From an uncultured Geobacter sp. (lineage in GTDB: Bacteria > Desulfobacterota > Desulfuromonadia > Geobacterales > DSM-12255), in NCBI GenBank assembly GCA_937860145.1, contig CALMBF010000044.1:1-40330 (forward strand): a DNA stretch of 40,330 bases, given 5' to 3'. Positions 1 to 7,728 of this stretch are shown one piece after another. The position numbers were made by a program, and so were the translations under genes. The notes beneath the pieces are model-generated. The model searched no databases and was not told where the DNA came from. It saw only the letters and a list, made by a program, of their open reading frames with translations. The first letter of the stretch is position 1. Each line of letters begins with the position of its first letter.

Positions 1-54
1 AATTTGGACGCCGATTTAGGCTATAGGTGGGTCATTTTTGCATGCCGATTCACA
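1..54. mobile_element. terminal end of an IS21-like insertion sequence
   Basis: Read on the minus strand, the integrase coding sequence stops matching its family just after Glu-Trp at position 55. The DNA from 54 down to 1 starts with TG and holds two related direct copies: GCATGCAAAA near 37-46, and a similar CGCCTAAAT/GGCGTCCAAA stretch near the window edge. On the plus strand both read TTTG(G/C)A(C/T)GCCGATT, about 34 bp apart. Multiple terminal repeats of this kind beside a TG/CA terminus are typical of IS21-family ends. The transposase genes would lie outside the window, so the family call is an inference. Confidence 0.5.
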
Positions 55-855
55 CCATTCAGCATGACGTAGCTCGCCAGGACGGCAGAACAGCATCGGT
101 GCCAACTGCATGGCACACTTAACAATAAAGCTCCCGGAAAAGGAATCAATAGCCCGTAGCAGCTCTGAAACCTTCTTTGGGTTGGTGGGTGCAGCCATGT
201 GCTTCGGCTTGACGGCGGGCAATACTTCCCTAAAGTCAGTAGCGGGATTACTGGTGATATAACCGTGCATCATGGCATAACGGAAAGTGCCGTGAAAGGC
301 TATCTTCAGTCGATGAGCTGTTTCAAGGGTACGAATTGCAACTTTACGGAGTAGCTGAACGATATCAGTAAAACTCACCTCTGTTATGTGCCTGCTGCCG
401 ATCTCCGGGAAAACATCACGTTCTAACTGCCGCATGAGGCGATCAGAATGGCTTTCAGACCATTCGCTGACCCTGCTAGCGTGCCAGTCGCGTGCTACCT
501 TCTCAAATGTTCTGGCAGCATACTCAATCTGCTCCTGTTCTATAATTCTTCCATTTTCAGATTTCTGCTTTATGGCTTTTTTCCCGATACTAGCGCTAGG
601 ATCGGTACCATTAGACATATACTGCTTCGCTTCATCACGCTTTTTCCGTGCATCTGCGAGCGAAACTGTCGGGTATGAGCCTAACGACAGTTTATTCTCC
701 TTACCAGCGAAACTGTATTTGAGTTTCCACAGCTTGCCCCCGGAAGGTGTAACTAGTAAAAACAGTCCACCGCCATCGGATAACTTGTATTCCTTGCTAG
801 TAGGCTTTGCTTTTGAAACTTGGAGATCGGTGAGAGGAAGGGTACGCCTTGGCAT
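16..855 (-). pseudogene. P4-type tyrosine integrase, 3' half lost
   Basis: This is the N-terminal two thirds of a P4-like prophage/island integrase. It begins with the arm-binding DUF4102-type domain (LSDGGGLFLLVTPSGGKLWKL, early in the protein, then LGSYPTVSLADAR). A SAM-like core-binding domain follows around residues 105-215, and then the start of the catalytic domain. The first catalytic Arg is present in CRPGELRHAEW near residue 258. The HxxR, His and Tyr boxes are absent because the reading frame runs into foreign DNA after Glu-Trp and stops 12 residues later. Family members are about 400 residues long and this one is 279. The start chosen is the ATG at 855, with GGAGG 8 nt upstream. 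An ATG at 870 in the same frame is possible but has no clear ribosome-binding site. It points away from the tRNA-Leu fragment at 1045-1112, the usual layout of an island integrase beside its attachment site. It cannot be active as it stands. Confidence 0.85.
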
Positions 856-869
856 GGTCTTAACCTCCA

Positions 870-923
870 TTTTAGGGGCCGATTTCAAGAAGTTTTTGGG
901 GCTTATCAAAACGGCCCCTAAAA
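870..923. repeat. inverted repeats in the leader of the P4-type integrase
   Basis: A perfect 12-bp inverted pair, TTTTAGGGGCCG (870-881) and CGGCCCCTAAAA (912-923), spans the integrase leader. Further copies of the GCCCCTAAAAA word follow at 925-936, and TTTTTGGGGC occurs at 893-902. Such clusters beside an integrase start are usually arm-type integrase sites or an operator for the gene itself. The choice between the two is open. Confidence 0.5.
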
Positions 924-984
924 AAGCCCCTAAAAAACCTGTCCCTAGCTGGATTCAACTGGACGTGTCAAGACTGATGATAAC

Positions 985-1009
985 AAAAAAGCCTTGATTT
1001 CTCAAGGCT
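985..1009 (-). terminator. intrinsic terminator downstream of the tRNA-Leu fragment
   Basis: On the minus strand this reads as an 8-bp perfect stem, AGCCTTGA/TCAAGGCT, with a GAAA tetraloop and a run of six T. It lies just after the 3' end of the tRNA-Leu fragment, so it is probably the terminator that originally ended a tRNA-Leu transcript before the island separated the two. Confidence 0.75.
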
Positions 1010-1044
1010 TTCTGTACTGCGCCGGACTAGTCCGGACTTATGAT

Positions 1045-1112
1045 TGGTGCGTGGAATGGACTCGAACCATCACGAAGTTGCCCCCGCCAGCCCCTCAAGC
1101 TGGTGCGTCTAC
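1045..1112 (-). pseudogene. partial tRNA-Leu(GAG), island attachment-site copy
   Basis: This is a copy of the anticodon arm, variable arm, T arm and CCA end of the tRNA-Leu at 10789-10875. Two blocks are identical to the intact gene: 28 bp over the D-loop edge and anticodon arm (1085-1112, matching 10830-10857), and 23 bp over the T arm (1052-1074, matching 10797-10819). The variable arm between them differs, one G of the acceptor stem is missing, and the 5' quarter does not match. It cannot fold as a full tRNA. It is best read as the far attachment site left when the island entered the tRNA gene. Confidence 0.8.
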
Positions 1113-1214
1113 AACACGTCAGCAAAGGGCCGCCACATCGGGCTTTACACCAAATTAAAAGAACGAAGATAAAGCAGACTCCTGAAATCTTATACACCAA
1201 AAAGGGACTAATTT

Positions 1215-1238
1215 GTATCCCAAATTGTATCCCAAATT
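1215..1238. repeat. tandem 12-bp repeat GTATCCCAAATT x2
   Basis: Two exact head-to-tail copies of GTATCCCAAATT lie inside the left end of the island. The same GTATCCCA core occurs at 10721-10728, next to the integrase start at the other end. Matching short repeats at both ends suggest arm-type binding sites for the integrase or its directionality factor. Confidence 0.5.
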
Positions 1239-1318
1239 CTCAGATACCCTCAAAAATACCGTAAAAAAAGTTAAGTGAGAATTTCAATAAGTTACGTGTT
1301 CTGTGTGAATCCAGCTTT

Positions 1319-1335
1319 TGGACTCGAACCATCAC
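1319..1335. repeat. third copy of the tRNA-Leu T-arm sequence
   Basis: The 17 bp TGGACTCGAACCATCAC matches the T arm of tRNA-Leu exactly, in the same orientation as 1057-1073 and 10802-10818. The flanks do not continue the tRNA match. It lies 8 bp beyond the stop of the gene at 1344-1751 and may be the true recombination core or a remnant of an earlier insertion. Confidence 0.65.
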
Positions 1336-1343
1336 AGAGCGCC

Positions 1344-1751
1344 CTACTCTGTTCCCATCTCTGCCGGTGATAGGTCATAAATTAGGGATGCAAAGAAACC
1401 ATCACCGTATGAGTACAATTTTACTAGATTTAGCTTGCTCAATTGATGAATTGCTTTCATGAAATCGGAGTTAATCAATCCCGATGACTTTTCTACTTTC
1501 TTTAACTCAATTTCCGTATTGAGTTTTTGACCAGTTGCAGCCGTTGTGGGCATGGTACTGGTCATTGCCCAAATCATAATGTAGACCTTACAGCAATCAG
1601 GACTCATTTTCTTCCAGCTGCTATTGGAACTCTTCGGGGTTGCAGGGAGCACCATTCTGCGGAGACTCTTTGCCCACAGCAAATCAATGCTGTCAAGCTG
1701 CTCCTGTTTCTTTTCCGCCTCTGTCTTTGCTTTTACTATCGTAACCGCCAT
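1344..1751 (-). CDS. hypothetical protein at the far end of the island
   Basis: This is a 135-residue protein that I do not recognise. The start chosen is the ATG at 1751, which has a strong GGGGGAG site 5 nt upstream. A longer frame opens at 1820 but would overlap the recombinase gene by 50 bp. The first 25 residues are charged (VKAKTEAEKKQEQ) and likely helical. The last 55 residues (SGLINSDFMKAIHQL, then a beta-like LVKLYSYGDGFFASLIY) could form a small winged-helix-like unit, which is only a guess. There is no signal peptide or membrane segment. The gene follows the serine recombinase by 19 bp on the same strand, so the two are probably co-transcribed. It ends 8 bp from the T-arm repeat at the island edge. 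Confidence 0.6.
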   Translation of the reverse strand: MAVTIVKAKTEAEKKQEQLDSIDLLWAKSLRRMVLPATPKSSNSSWKKMSPDCCKVYIMIWAMTSTMPTTAATGQKLNTEIELKKVEKSSGLINSDFMKAIHQLSKLNLVKLYSYGDGFFASLIYDLSPAEMGTE

Positions 1752-1770
1752 AATGCTCCCCCTTTTGATT

Positions 1771-2427
1771 TTATCTTGCCAACACGTTTTTAACTGCTGT
1801 AGGGGTCCAAACGCCACCACGTGCAGTTTTTACCCCCAGTTTATCCAGTTCAGCAGCTACTCCCCTTAAGCTATTGCCCTGAGCAATCAAGGCTTCTATG
1901 GTAGGTTTCACCCTTGCTGCAAAATCATCTGCGTTCTGCTGCCGTACCTGAACCCCCTTTGCACTGGCATCTTTTACCAGTTCAGGTTTCAGGTTGTTTG
2001 TTCCCAGTTTTACTCCTCTTGCCTTTGCTGCTGCAAGCCCTGCCTTTGTCCGTGATGCTATCATTTCTCTTTCACGCTGAGCAAGTGAACCATAGATATT
2101 GATAGTGAAGGAGTCACACCCCGGCAGGTCCGACACTACGAAGTCAACACGGGACTTTTGCAGGGAGGTTATGAAATGAAGGTCACGGCTGAGACGGTCT
2201 AGCTTTCCTACCAGCAGACGGCCACCAACAAGGGAAGCGTGTTTCATGGCGTTCATGAGTTCAGGACGGCTATCATGCTTCCCGCTCTCTATTTCTGTGT
2301 ACTCTGCTACAATCTCCCCGCCGTTGATTGCTACGAAGTCAGTTACCATTTTTTTCTGTGCTTCCAAACCAAGACCGGACTTGCCTTGCTTTTGGGTAGA
2401 TACTCTGTAGTAAGCAACATATTTCAT
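1771..2427 (-). CDS. small serine recombinase (resolvase/invertase family)
   Basis: This 218-residue site-specific DNA recombinase has an N-terminal resolvase domain (about 1-140). The nucleophile serine is in YRVSTQ (Ser10), and the helix signature LVGKLDRLSRD and the AQREREMIASRTKAGLAAAKARG dimer-helix region follow. A C-terminal helix-turn-helix of the recombinase type covers about residues 170-218 (GNSLRGVAAELDKLG, then a TAVKNVL recognition helix). Length and layout fit Tn3-type resolvases and invertases rather than the large serine integrases. GGGAGG lies 7 nt before the ATG, and a near-perfect sigma-70 promoter lies upstream. Its neighbour to the right is a type III restriction-modification pair flanked by 16-bp inverted repeats, which makes it a candidate agent for inverting that segment. 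That link is inference. Confidence 0.9.
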   Translation of the reverse strand: MKYVAYYRVSTQKQGKSGLGLEAQKKMVTDFVAINGGEIVAEYTEIESGKHDSRPELMNAMKHASLVGGRLLVGKLDRLSRDLHFITSLQKSRVDFVVSDLPGCDSFTINIYGSLAQREREMIASRTKAGLAAAKARGVKLGTNNLKPELVKDASAKGVQVRQQNADDFAARVKPTIEALIAQGNSLRGVAAELDKLGVKTARGGVWTPTAVKNVLAR

Positions 2428-2471
2428 GGTAACAACCTCCCTGTATAATTACCTGTTGAACATTTAAGGTT

Positions 2472-2499
2472 ATTATACACTAGGTTTATGGTTTGTCAA
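2472..2499 (-). promoter_or_regulatory. sigma-70 promoter of the serine recombinase gene
   Basis: On the minus strand TTGACA (2494-2499) and TATAAT (2472-2477) are both exact consensus boxes, separated by 16 bp. They lie about 45 bp upstream of the recombinase start, so strong constitutive transcription is expected unless a repressor binds nearby. Confidence 0.8.
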
Positions 2500-2508
2500 T
2501 AAAGTATT

Positions 2509-2524
2509 TTGCAATCAATTGCAC
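2509..2524. repeat. 16-bp inverted repeat flanking mod-res, left copy
   Basis: TTGCAATCAATTGCAC occurs here, and its exact reverse complement occurs at 7033-7048. Each copy is itself two TGCAAT half-sites around an asymmetric central CA pair. That is the architecture of a small serine recombinase crossover site, but it also fits a dimeric operator. This copy sits between the divergent promoters of the recombinase and of mod. Confidence 0.7.
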
Positions 2525-2547
2525 TGAACCTCCCTCCCCCCTTTCGA

Positions 2548-2576
2548 TTGCAATTAATATCAATCAATCGTAATAT
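2548..2576 (+). promoter_or_regulatory. candidate promoter of mod-res
   Basis: TTGCAA (2548-2553) and TAATAT (2571-2576) are 17 bp apart, starting 31 bp before the mod ATG. The -10 match is imperfect. The -35 box itself contains the TTGCAAT word that is repeated in the nearby inverted repeat, so one protein could bind both. Confidence 0.45.
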
Positions 2577-2606
2577 CCCCCTTTGATTTTAATTGAAGGG
2601 GATACA

Positions 2607-4331
2607 ATGCCAACGCTTGACTGGATAGGTAAGAAAGCCGTTGTAGAACACCACAAACAAGTTCCGTTTCATCTTCTCCGTTGCAATGATGCTCTTTCGG
2701 TGGGGGAACCCGGAAGCGGTAACTTACTTGTGCAGGGTGATAATCTCTTAGCATTGAAAGCCCTGCTTCCCTACTATGCCGGACAGGTCAAGTGCATCTA
2801 CATAGACCCACCCTATAATACCGGAAATGAAGGGTGGGTTTATAACGATAACGTGAATAGTCCTGAAATGCGGGAGTGGCTTGGGAAGACTGTAGGAAAG
2901 GAGATAGAAGACCTTTCACGTCATGATAAGTGGCTGTGCATGATGTATCCACGCCTTGCCTTGCTCCGTGACTTCCTCCGGGATGACGGGGTAATCATGA
3001 TAAGCATTGATGACAATGAGCTTGCAAACCTTACTGTATTGGTCAATGAAATTTTTGGAACAAACAACGTCCTTGCAACTTTAGTATGGGAAAAAGGGAA
3101 GAAGGGGGATGCTAAATTTTTTTCTGTATCCCATGAATACATTGTTGTTGCTGCAAAGAACAAAGCGCACCTTATCGCTAATAACACTAAATGGAGAAGG
3201 AGTAAGCCGGGAGTTGACCAAGTTCTTACCTATTATAATGACTTGCGTGAACAGCACAAAGGGGACCATGACGCCATAAGAAAGGATATTATGGCTTGGT
3301 ATCGCTCCCTTCCTGCAAAACATCCCGCAAAGGCACATAAGCATTACAACTGTTCAGACGATAGAGGGCTATATTTTCCTGACAACTTTCACGGTCCCGA
3401 CGATGGAAGGGAAAACCGGCCACGTTACGACATTATTCACCCAATTACTGGCCAGCCCGTTAAGAAGCCTTCGACTGGCTGGCGGTGGGAAGAGGCAACA
3501 ACCCTGCAAGCTCTTGCAGAAGTTCCCCCAAGAATCCATTTCGGCCCAACTCACAACACAATCCCATGTCGCAAGAGCTATTTGTTTGAAATCGACAAAG
3601 AACCATTCCCTAGCGTCTTTTACAAAGACGGAAGAGCAGCAACCCTAGAGGTTGAACAGATGCTTGGACCCGGCAGTTTTGCCTTCCCAAAGGATTCAGA
3701 GGTGCTTGCAGACCTAATAGGCATGGTTACAGAGAAGAACGATACTATTCTTGACAGCTTTGGAGGCAGTGGAACAACAGGACATGCCGTTTTGAAGCTG
3801 AACCATGCAGATAGAGGGCAAAGAAAATTCATCCTTGTAGAGATGGACAAGGAAATATGCCAGACCAGAACAAGAGAAAGGCTCGCAAGCGTCATTAATG
3901 GCTATACCGTTGGCAAGAAAGAAAGCAAGTCCCTTGTTCCTGCTCTTGGGGGGGGCTTTCGCTTCTGTGAACTTGGTGAACCGCTCTTCAGTTCAGCAGG
4001 GACAATAGAGGATGATACCGTATCATTCAAAGACCTTGCCCACCATGTATTTTTCATTGCCACGGGTGAACCTCTATCCCATGAATCAGACCTTAAAACG
4101 CCCTTTCTAGGTGTATCTAAATGCGTTGCCGTGTACCTGCTCTATAACGGCATATTGGGTGACAAGTCAGTGAACGGTGGAAACATCCTTACCCGTGAAA
4201 TCCTGGCTTCACTCCCTCCCCACGACGGAACCCGGATTATCTACGGCAACGGTTGCAGGATAGGACCGGAAAGGCTCCGGCGTGAAAACATCATTTTTAG
4301 ACAAATCCCCTATGAAGTGAGGGTTTCATAA
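2607..4331 (+). CDS. mod: type III restriction-modification DNA N6-adenine methyltransferase (Mod)
   Basis: This 574-residue methyltransferase subunit moves a methyl group from S-adenosylmethionine to an adenine and also supplies sequence recognition for the Mod-Res complex. The catalytic motif IV, DPPYNTG, is at residues 67-73, and the SAM-binding motif FGGSGTTG is at 385-392. The catalytic-before-SAM order marks the beta class. The stretch of about 190-320 between them is the likely target-recognition domain. The start chosen is the ATG at 2607, with GAAGGGG 6 nt upstream; an in-frame TTG at 2583 is less likely. The stop overlaps the res start as TAATG, so the two are translationally coupled and made in balance. 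Both motifs are intact and no repeat tract suggesting phase variation is visible. An active enzyme is expected, with unknown recognition sequence. Confidence 0.95.
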   Translation: MPTLDWIGKKAVVEHHKQVPFHLLRCNDALSVGEPGSGNLLVQGDNLLALKALLPYYAGQVKCIYIDPPYNTGNEGWVYNDNVNSPEMREWLGKTVGKEIEDLSRHDKWLCMMYPRLALLRDFLRDDGVIMISIDDNELANLTVLVNEIFGTNNVLATLVWEKGKKGDAKFFSVSHEYIVVAAKNKAHLIANNTKWRRSKPGVDQVLTYYNDLREQHKGDHDAIRKDIMAWYRSLPAKHPAKAHKHYNCSDDRGLYFPDNFHGPDDGRENRPRYDIIHPITGQPVKKPSTGWRWEEATTLQALAEVPPRIHFGPTHNTIPCRKSYLFEIDKEPFPSVFYKDGRAATLEVEQMLGPGSFAFPKDSEVLADLIGMVTEKNDTILDSFGGSGTTGHAVLKLNHADRGQRKFILVEMDKEICQTRTRERLASVINGYTVGKKESKSLVPALGGGFRFCELGEPLFSSAGTIEDDTVSFKDLAHHVFFIATGEPLSHESDLKTPFLGVSKCVAVYLLYNGILGDKSVNGGNILTREILASLPPHDGTRIIYGNGCRIGPERLRRENIIFRQIPYEVRVS

Positions 4332-6943
4332 TGCTTGCTCCGAAAGAATATCAAACCCGTACCCTTGAAACCCTCCGGCAATACTTTGCTACCTGTCAGC
4401 GGGTAGGAGATGCAGACACCGCCTTTTACACTATGACAAAGCAGGTGTATGGAACCGGGATACCCTACAGGGAAGTTAAAGAGCTTCCCGGCCTCCCCTA
4501 TGTCTGTTTGCGTATCCCCACGGGTGGAGGTAAGACCCTTGTTGCCTGTCACTCCATAGTGATTGCGGCAAATGACCTACTCCATGCTGATAATCCGGTT
4601 GTTCTCTGGCTTGTTCCTTCAAACGCTATCATGGAACAAACCATTAACGCCCTAAAGGACAGAACCCACCCTTACCGGATGGCTCTTGATGAAACCTTGT
4701 CCTCCGTGTCGGTCCTTTCCATTCAAGAAGCCCTATACGTTACCCGCCCTACCCTTGCCACAGGAACAACGGTGATTGTCTCCACCATTCAGGCGTTCCG
4801 GGTAGATGCAACTGATGGGCGGAAGGTGTATGAACCTTCCGGGGCACTCATGGACCATTTCAACGGTCTTGACTCTGCCTTGATTGAATCCTTGGAGAAG
4901 TACGAAGACGGAAAGCCTGTGCAATCAGTTGCAAACCTTCTCCGTATTCACCGCCCCATTGTTATTGTTGATGAAGCCCACAATGCCCGGACAACCCTTT
5001 CCTTTGAAACCCTAGCCCGGTTCAATCCTTCCTGCATTATCGAGTTCACCGCCACTCCTGACACGGAAAACAGCCCTAGCAACGTGCTTCACTCTGTATC
5101 AGCGGCGGAACTGAAAGCGGATAACATGATTAAGCTACCTATCCGCCTTGAAACCCGCCCCAACTGGAAAGAGCTTGTAGGGGATGCAATCACCCTCCGC
5201 AAGAATCTTGAAGCCTTGGCAATAGCAGAGAAGAGGGCAACGGGTGAATATATCCGCCCTATCATCCTGCTACAGGCACAACCCAAGAGCCAAACACAAG
5301 AGACTTTGACGGTTGAAGTGGTTGAACAATGTCTATTGGAAGATTTCTCTATTCCGGCTGAAGAGATACGACGGGCAACGGGAACAGACAAGGGGCTTGA
5401 CGGGCTAGACCTGTCAGACCCTACCTGCCAAGTCCGGTATATCATAACCGTGCAAGCCCTCCGTGAAGGGTGGGATTGTCCGTTTGCCTATATTCTCTGT
5501 TCCGTCGCTGAAATGAGGTCTTCAACTGCTATCGAACAGATACTAGGGCGGATAATGAGGCTTCCCAAGGCACAACGGAAGCAGCATGAAGGGCTTAACA
5601 TGTCCTATGCCTTTGCTGCTTCCCGTGAGTTTATCGAGGCGGCAAACGCCCTTGAAAACGCTCTTGTTGAAAACGGGTTTAACCGGCAAGAGGCAAAAGA
5701 CCTTATCGGCAAGATTCCAGAAAAGCCGCAAGGTGGGCTTGAACTGCTTTGGACAAAAGCGACTGAGACAGTTGCAGAGGTCCCCAAACTGGAAAGCCTA
5801 CCGGCTGAGATAGCAAGCAAGGTGACGTATGATGAACAGAAGCAGGAGATAACCTTCAACGGGGTAATGGAAGAGCAAGAGAAGTTCGCCCTTCAGCACT
5901 GCTTTTCCACCCCGGAAGCAAAGGCCACCATTGAACGGGTTTTCAGGAAGTCCCGTGGGCTTGTTGCTGAACAGCCGAAATCACCCGCTGAACGTGGGGA
6001 AGCTTTCTCTATCCCCCTGCTATCCATCAAGCAAGGCAATCTATTTGAAGTCTTTGAACAAACCCACTTCCTTGAAATGCCGTGGGAACTTGCCAAGTGT
6101 GACCCCACCTTGACAGCAGCAGAATATGCAGAGAAACGTTTTGACGGCAACGTGGTTGAAATCGACTTGAACGACAAGGGGAAGGTTGCTCAAAAGTTCA
6201 TTTCAAATCTGCAAGACCAAATGACATTAATTGCACAGAACCAGACAGAGACGGTTGCAAATCTGGTTCACTGGCTTGATAGAACCATACCCCACCCGGA
6301 CATTCCACCGGCAGAGACAGGCCCCTTTTTAACGGCTCTAATTCACCGCCTGATAGACGAACGGGGCTTTACCCTTAGTCAGCTATTCCGGGACAAGTAC
6401 ACCCTGAGACAGAAGGTTACAGAGAAGATAGAGCAACACAGACAGCAAGCCCACGTCCGGGCATATCAGATGCTTTTACTTCCTGAGAGTGCAACACCCC
6501 TTGTAGTAACGCCGGAAGTCTGCTTTTCCTTCCCGCAACACGATTACCCATATAATACCCGTTATGACGGAAGTTACCCCTTCCAGAAGCACTATTATAA
6601 CGAAGTCGGAAACCTGAAGGACACCGGGGAAGAGTTCGATTGTGCAAAGTTCCTTGATACCTTGCCTGAAGTTAAGTTTTGGGTAAGGAACATTGAACGG
6701 CGGGAACGTCATTCATTCTGGCTACAGACAACCACAGACAGGTTCTACCCTGATTTTGTGTGTATGCTTAATGACGGGCGGTTTCTGGTTGTCGAGTACA
6801 AAGGGGAAAACCTCTGGACTAACGATGATTCAAAAGAAAAACGAACCCTTGGGGAATTGTGGGAGAAGCGAAGCGGCGGGAACTGCCTTTTTATCATGCC
6901 GAAGGGTAAGGATTTAGGAGCAATAGCGGCAAAGATACGCTAG
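4331..6943 (+). CDS. res: type III restriction enzyme, helicase-nuclease subunit (Res)
   Basis: This 870-residue ATP-dependent restriction subunit pairs with Mod. It has a superfamily 2 helicase core: Walker A PTGGGKT (63-69), DEAH box VDEAHN (213-218), motif III TATP (240-243) and motif VI QILGRIMR (403-410). The preceding REGWDCPF motif (379-385) is characteristic of type III Res proteins. A C-terminal PD-(D/E)xK nuclease is visible as PD at 807-808 and EYK at 822-824. All key residues are present. In the family, the complex cleaves DNA after two unmethylated sites meet through diffusion along DNA. Its ATG overlaps the mod stop by one base. It is followed by a convergent gene after 132 bp. 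It probably serves as anti-phage cargo of the island and as a maintenance module. Confidence 0.95.
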   Translation: MLAPKEYQTRTLETLRQYFATCQRVGDADTAFYTMTKQVYGTGIPYREVKELPGLPYVCLRIPTGGGKTLVACHSIVIAANDLLHADNPVVLWLVPSNAIMEQTINALKDRTHPYRMALDETLSSVSVLSIQEALYVTRPTLATGTTVIVSTIQAFRVDATDGRKVYEPSGALMDHFNGLDSALIESLEKYEDGKPVQSVANLLRIHRPIVIVDEAHNARTTLSFETLARFNPSCIIEFTATPDTENSPSNVLHSVSAAELKADNMIKLPIRLETRPNWKELVGDAITLRKNLEALAIAEKRATGEYIRPIILLQAQPKSQTQETLTVEVVEQCLLEDFSIPAEEIRRATGTDKGLDGLDLSDPTCQVRYIITVQALREGWDCPFAYILCSVAEMRSSTAIEQILGRIMRLPKAQRKQHEGLNMSYAFAASREFIEAANALENALVENGFNRQEAKDLIGKIPEKPQGGLELLWTKATETVAEVPKLESLPAEIASKVTYDEQKQEITFNGVMEEQEKFALQHCFSTPEAKATIERVFRKSRGLVAEQPKSPAERGEAFSIPLLSIKQGNLFEVFEQTHFLEMPWELAKCDPTLTAAEYAEKRFDGNVVEIDLNDKGKVAQKFISNLQDQMTLIAQNQTETVANLVHWLDRTIPHPDIPPAETGPFLTALIHRLIDERGFTLSQLFRDKYTLRQKVTEKIEQHRQQAHVRAYQMLLLPESATPLVVTPEVCFSFPQHDYPYNTRYDGSYPFQKHYYNEVGNLKDTGEEFDCAKFLDTLPEVKFWVRNIERRERHSFWLQTTTDRFYPDFVCMLNDGRFLVVEYKGENLWTNDDSKEKRTLGELWEKRSGGNCLFIMPKGKDLGAIAAKIR

Positions 6944-7032
6944 GGGCCCCCAGAAAAATTTTTCCCGGTGAAAAAGCCCCTATTTTCAGTGGGGGGGGCA
7001 TGAAATATCGCCGTGATTCGTGCACTCCCCCT

Positions 7033-7048
7033 GTGCAATTGATTGCAA
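7033..7048. repeat. 16-bp inverted repeat flanking mod-res, right copy
   Basis: This is the exact reverse complement of 2509-2524. It sits in the 132-bp gap between the end of res and the end of the convergent gene at 7076-7720, so mod, its promoter and res all lie between the two copies. Confidence 0.7.
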
Positions 7049-7075
7049 CCGAGTGAATATTCACTGTGTTCAAGT

Positions 7076-7720
7076 TTACCAACCAAGCGATTGCCTCATG
7101 TTCTCTATGAAGTTGTCAGGGTCTTCAGCGTACAAATCCCTGAAGATACTAAAGAACATGTCTGGCAGACAGAATTCTAACTGCTGTTGCTCCCTCTCTG
7201 CTATCTTCCTGAAGTCAGCAGCATAATGGTTCAGCAGTCCACACTTGAAAGCAATATCCCCATAATTCTTTAACAGCCGGTTAAGCAGTGAGGTTTGCTT
7301 GTCTACCATAGGGGACAAGACCCCGCTTTCAACTTCCTGCAAACGTACCTGCCGTAACCTCTCCATCTGCATTTCAATCAATGTTGACTGTTCGCTGATT
7401 ACGTTCACGTTCCGGCGGACTTGCTCGGTAAGCCTTGCTATCACATAGGGATTCATGAGCTGTTCTAAGGGGATTTTGGCAGCCCTGAAGCGTTCTAGCT
7501 GGTGGGCAAGGGTAAGTTCCGTTACATCAAGGCATTGCTCCCAATCCTGCTGAATCGTCTTTGCCACTGCATAGGGGCTGTGAGCCTTGAGCATGGAAAG
7601 GACAATTTCATACTGTTCTGGGGGCAAGTTGTTGATACGTTCAAAGGGGTCGTGATTGACGGCCTTAGATGCTTTCTGTGCTTTTTCGATACCACTGCCC
7701 TGTGGTTTGTCTTGGCTCAT
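7076..7720 (-). CDS. hypothetical helical protein, related to the next gene upstream
   Basis: This 214-residue protein of unknown function appears mostly alpha-helical. Residues 14-60 carry a motif shared with the 61-residue protein encoded just upstream: ASKAVN, PF-RI, LPPE and HSPY in the same order and spacing. After it, AVAKTIQQDWEQCLDVTELTLAHQ looks like a helix-turn-helix. Residues 95-140 (VISEQSTLIEMQMERLRQVR) are a likely coiled coil. There is no signal peptide or membrane segment. GAGG lies 5-6 nt before the ATG, and the upstream gene ends 8 bp away, so they form one operon with the winged-helix gene. An HTH followed by a helical oligomerisation region is how phage small terminase subunits are built, which would fit a satellite, but I see no specific family match and hold this weakly. 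Confidence 0.7.
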   Translation of the reverse strand: MSQDKPQGSGIEKAQKASKAVNHDPFERINNLPPEQYEIVLSMLKAHSPYAVAKTIQQDWEQCLDVTELTLAHQLERFRAAKIPLEQLMNPYVIARLTEQVRRNVNVISEQSTLIEMQMERLRQVRLQEVESGVLSPMVDKQTSLLNRLLKNYGDIAFKCGLLNHYAADFRKIAEREQQQLEFCLPDMFFSIFRDLYAEDPDNFIENMRQSLGW

Positions 7721-7728
7721 AATATCCT

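Noticed and set aside
1045-1112. A second functional tRNA-Leu
   Set aside because: The 5' acceptor and D-arm parts do not pair with the 3' end, so only an attachment-site fragment is supported.
2583-2606. Upstream TTG start for mod
   Set aside because: It would add 8 residues but has no ribosome site, while the ATG at 2607 has a good GAAGGGG.
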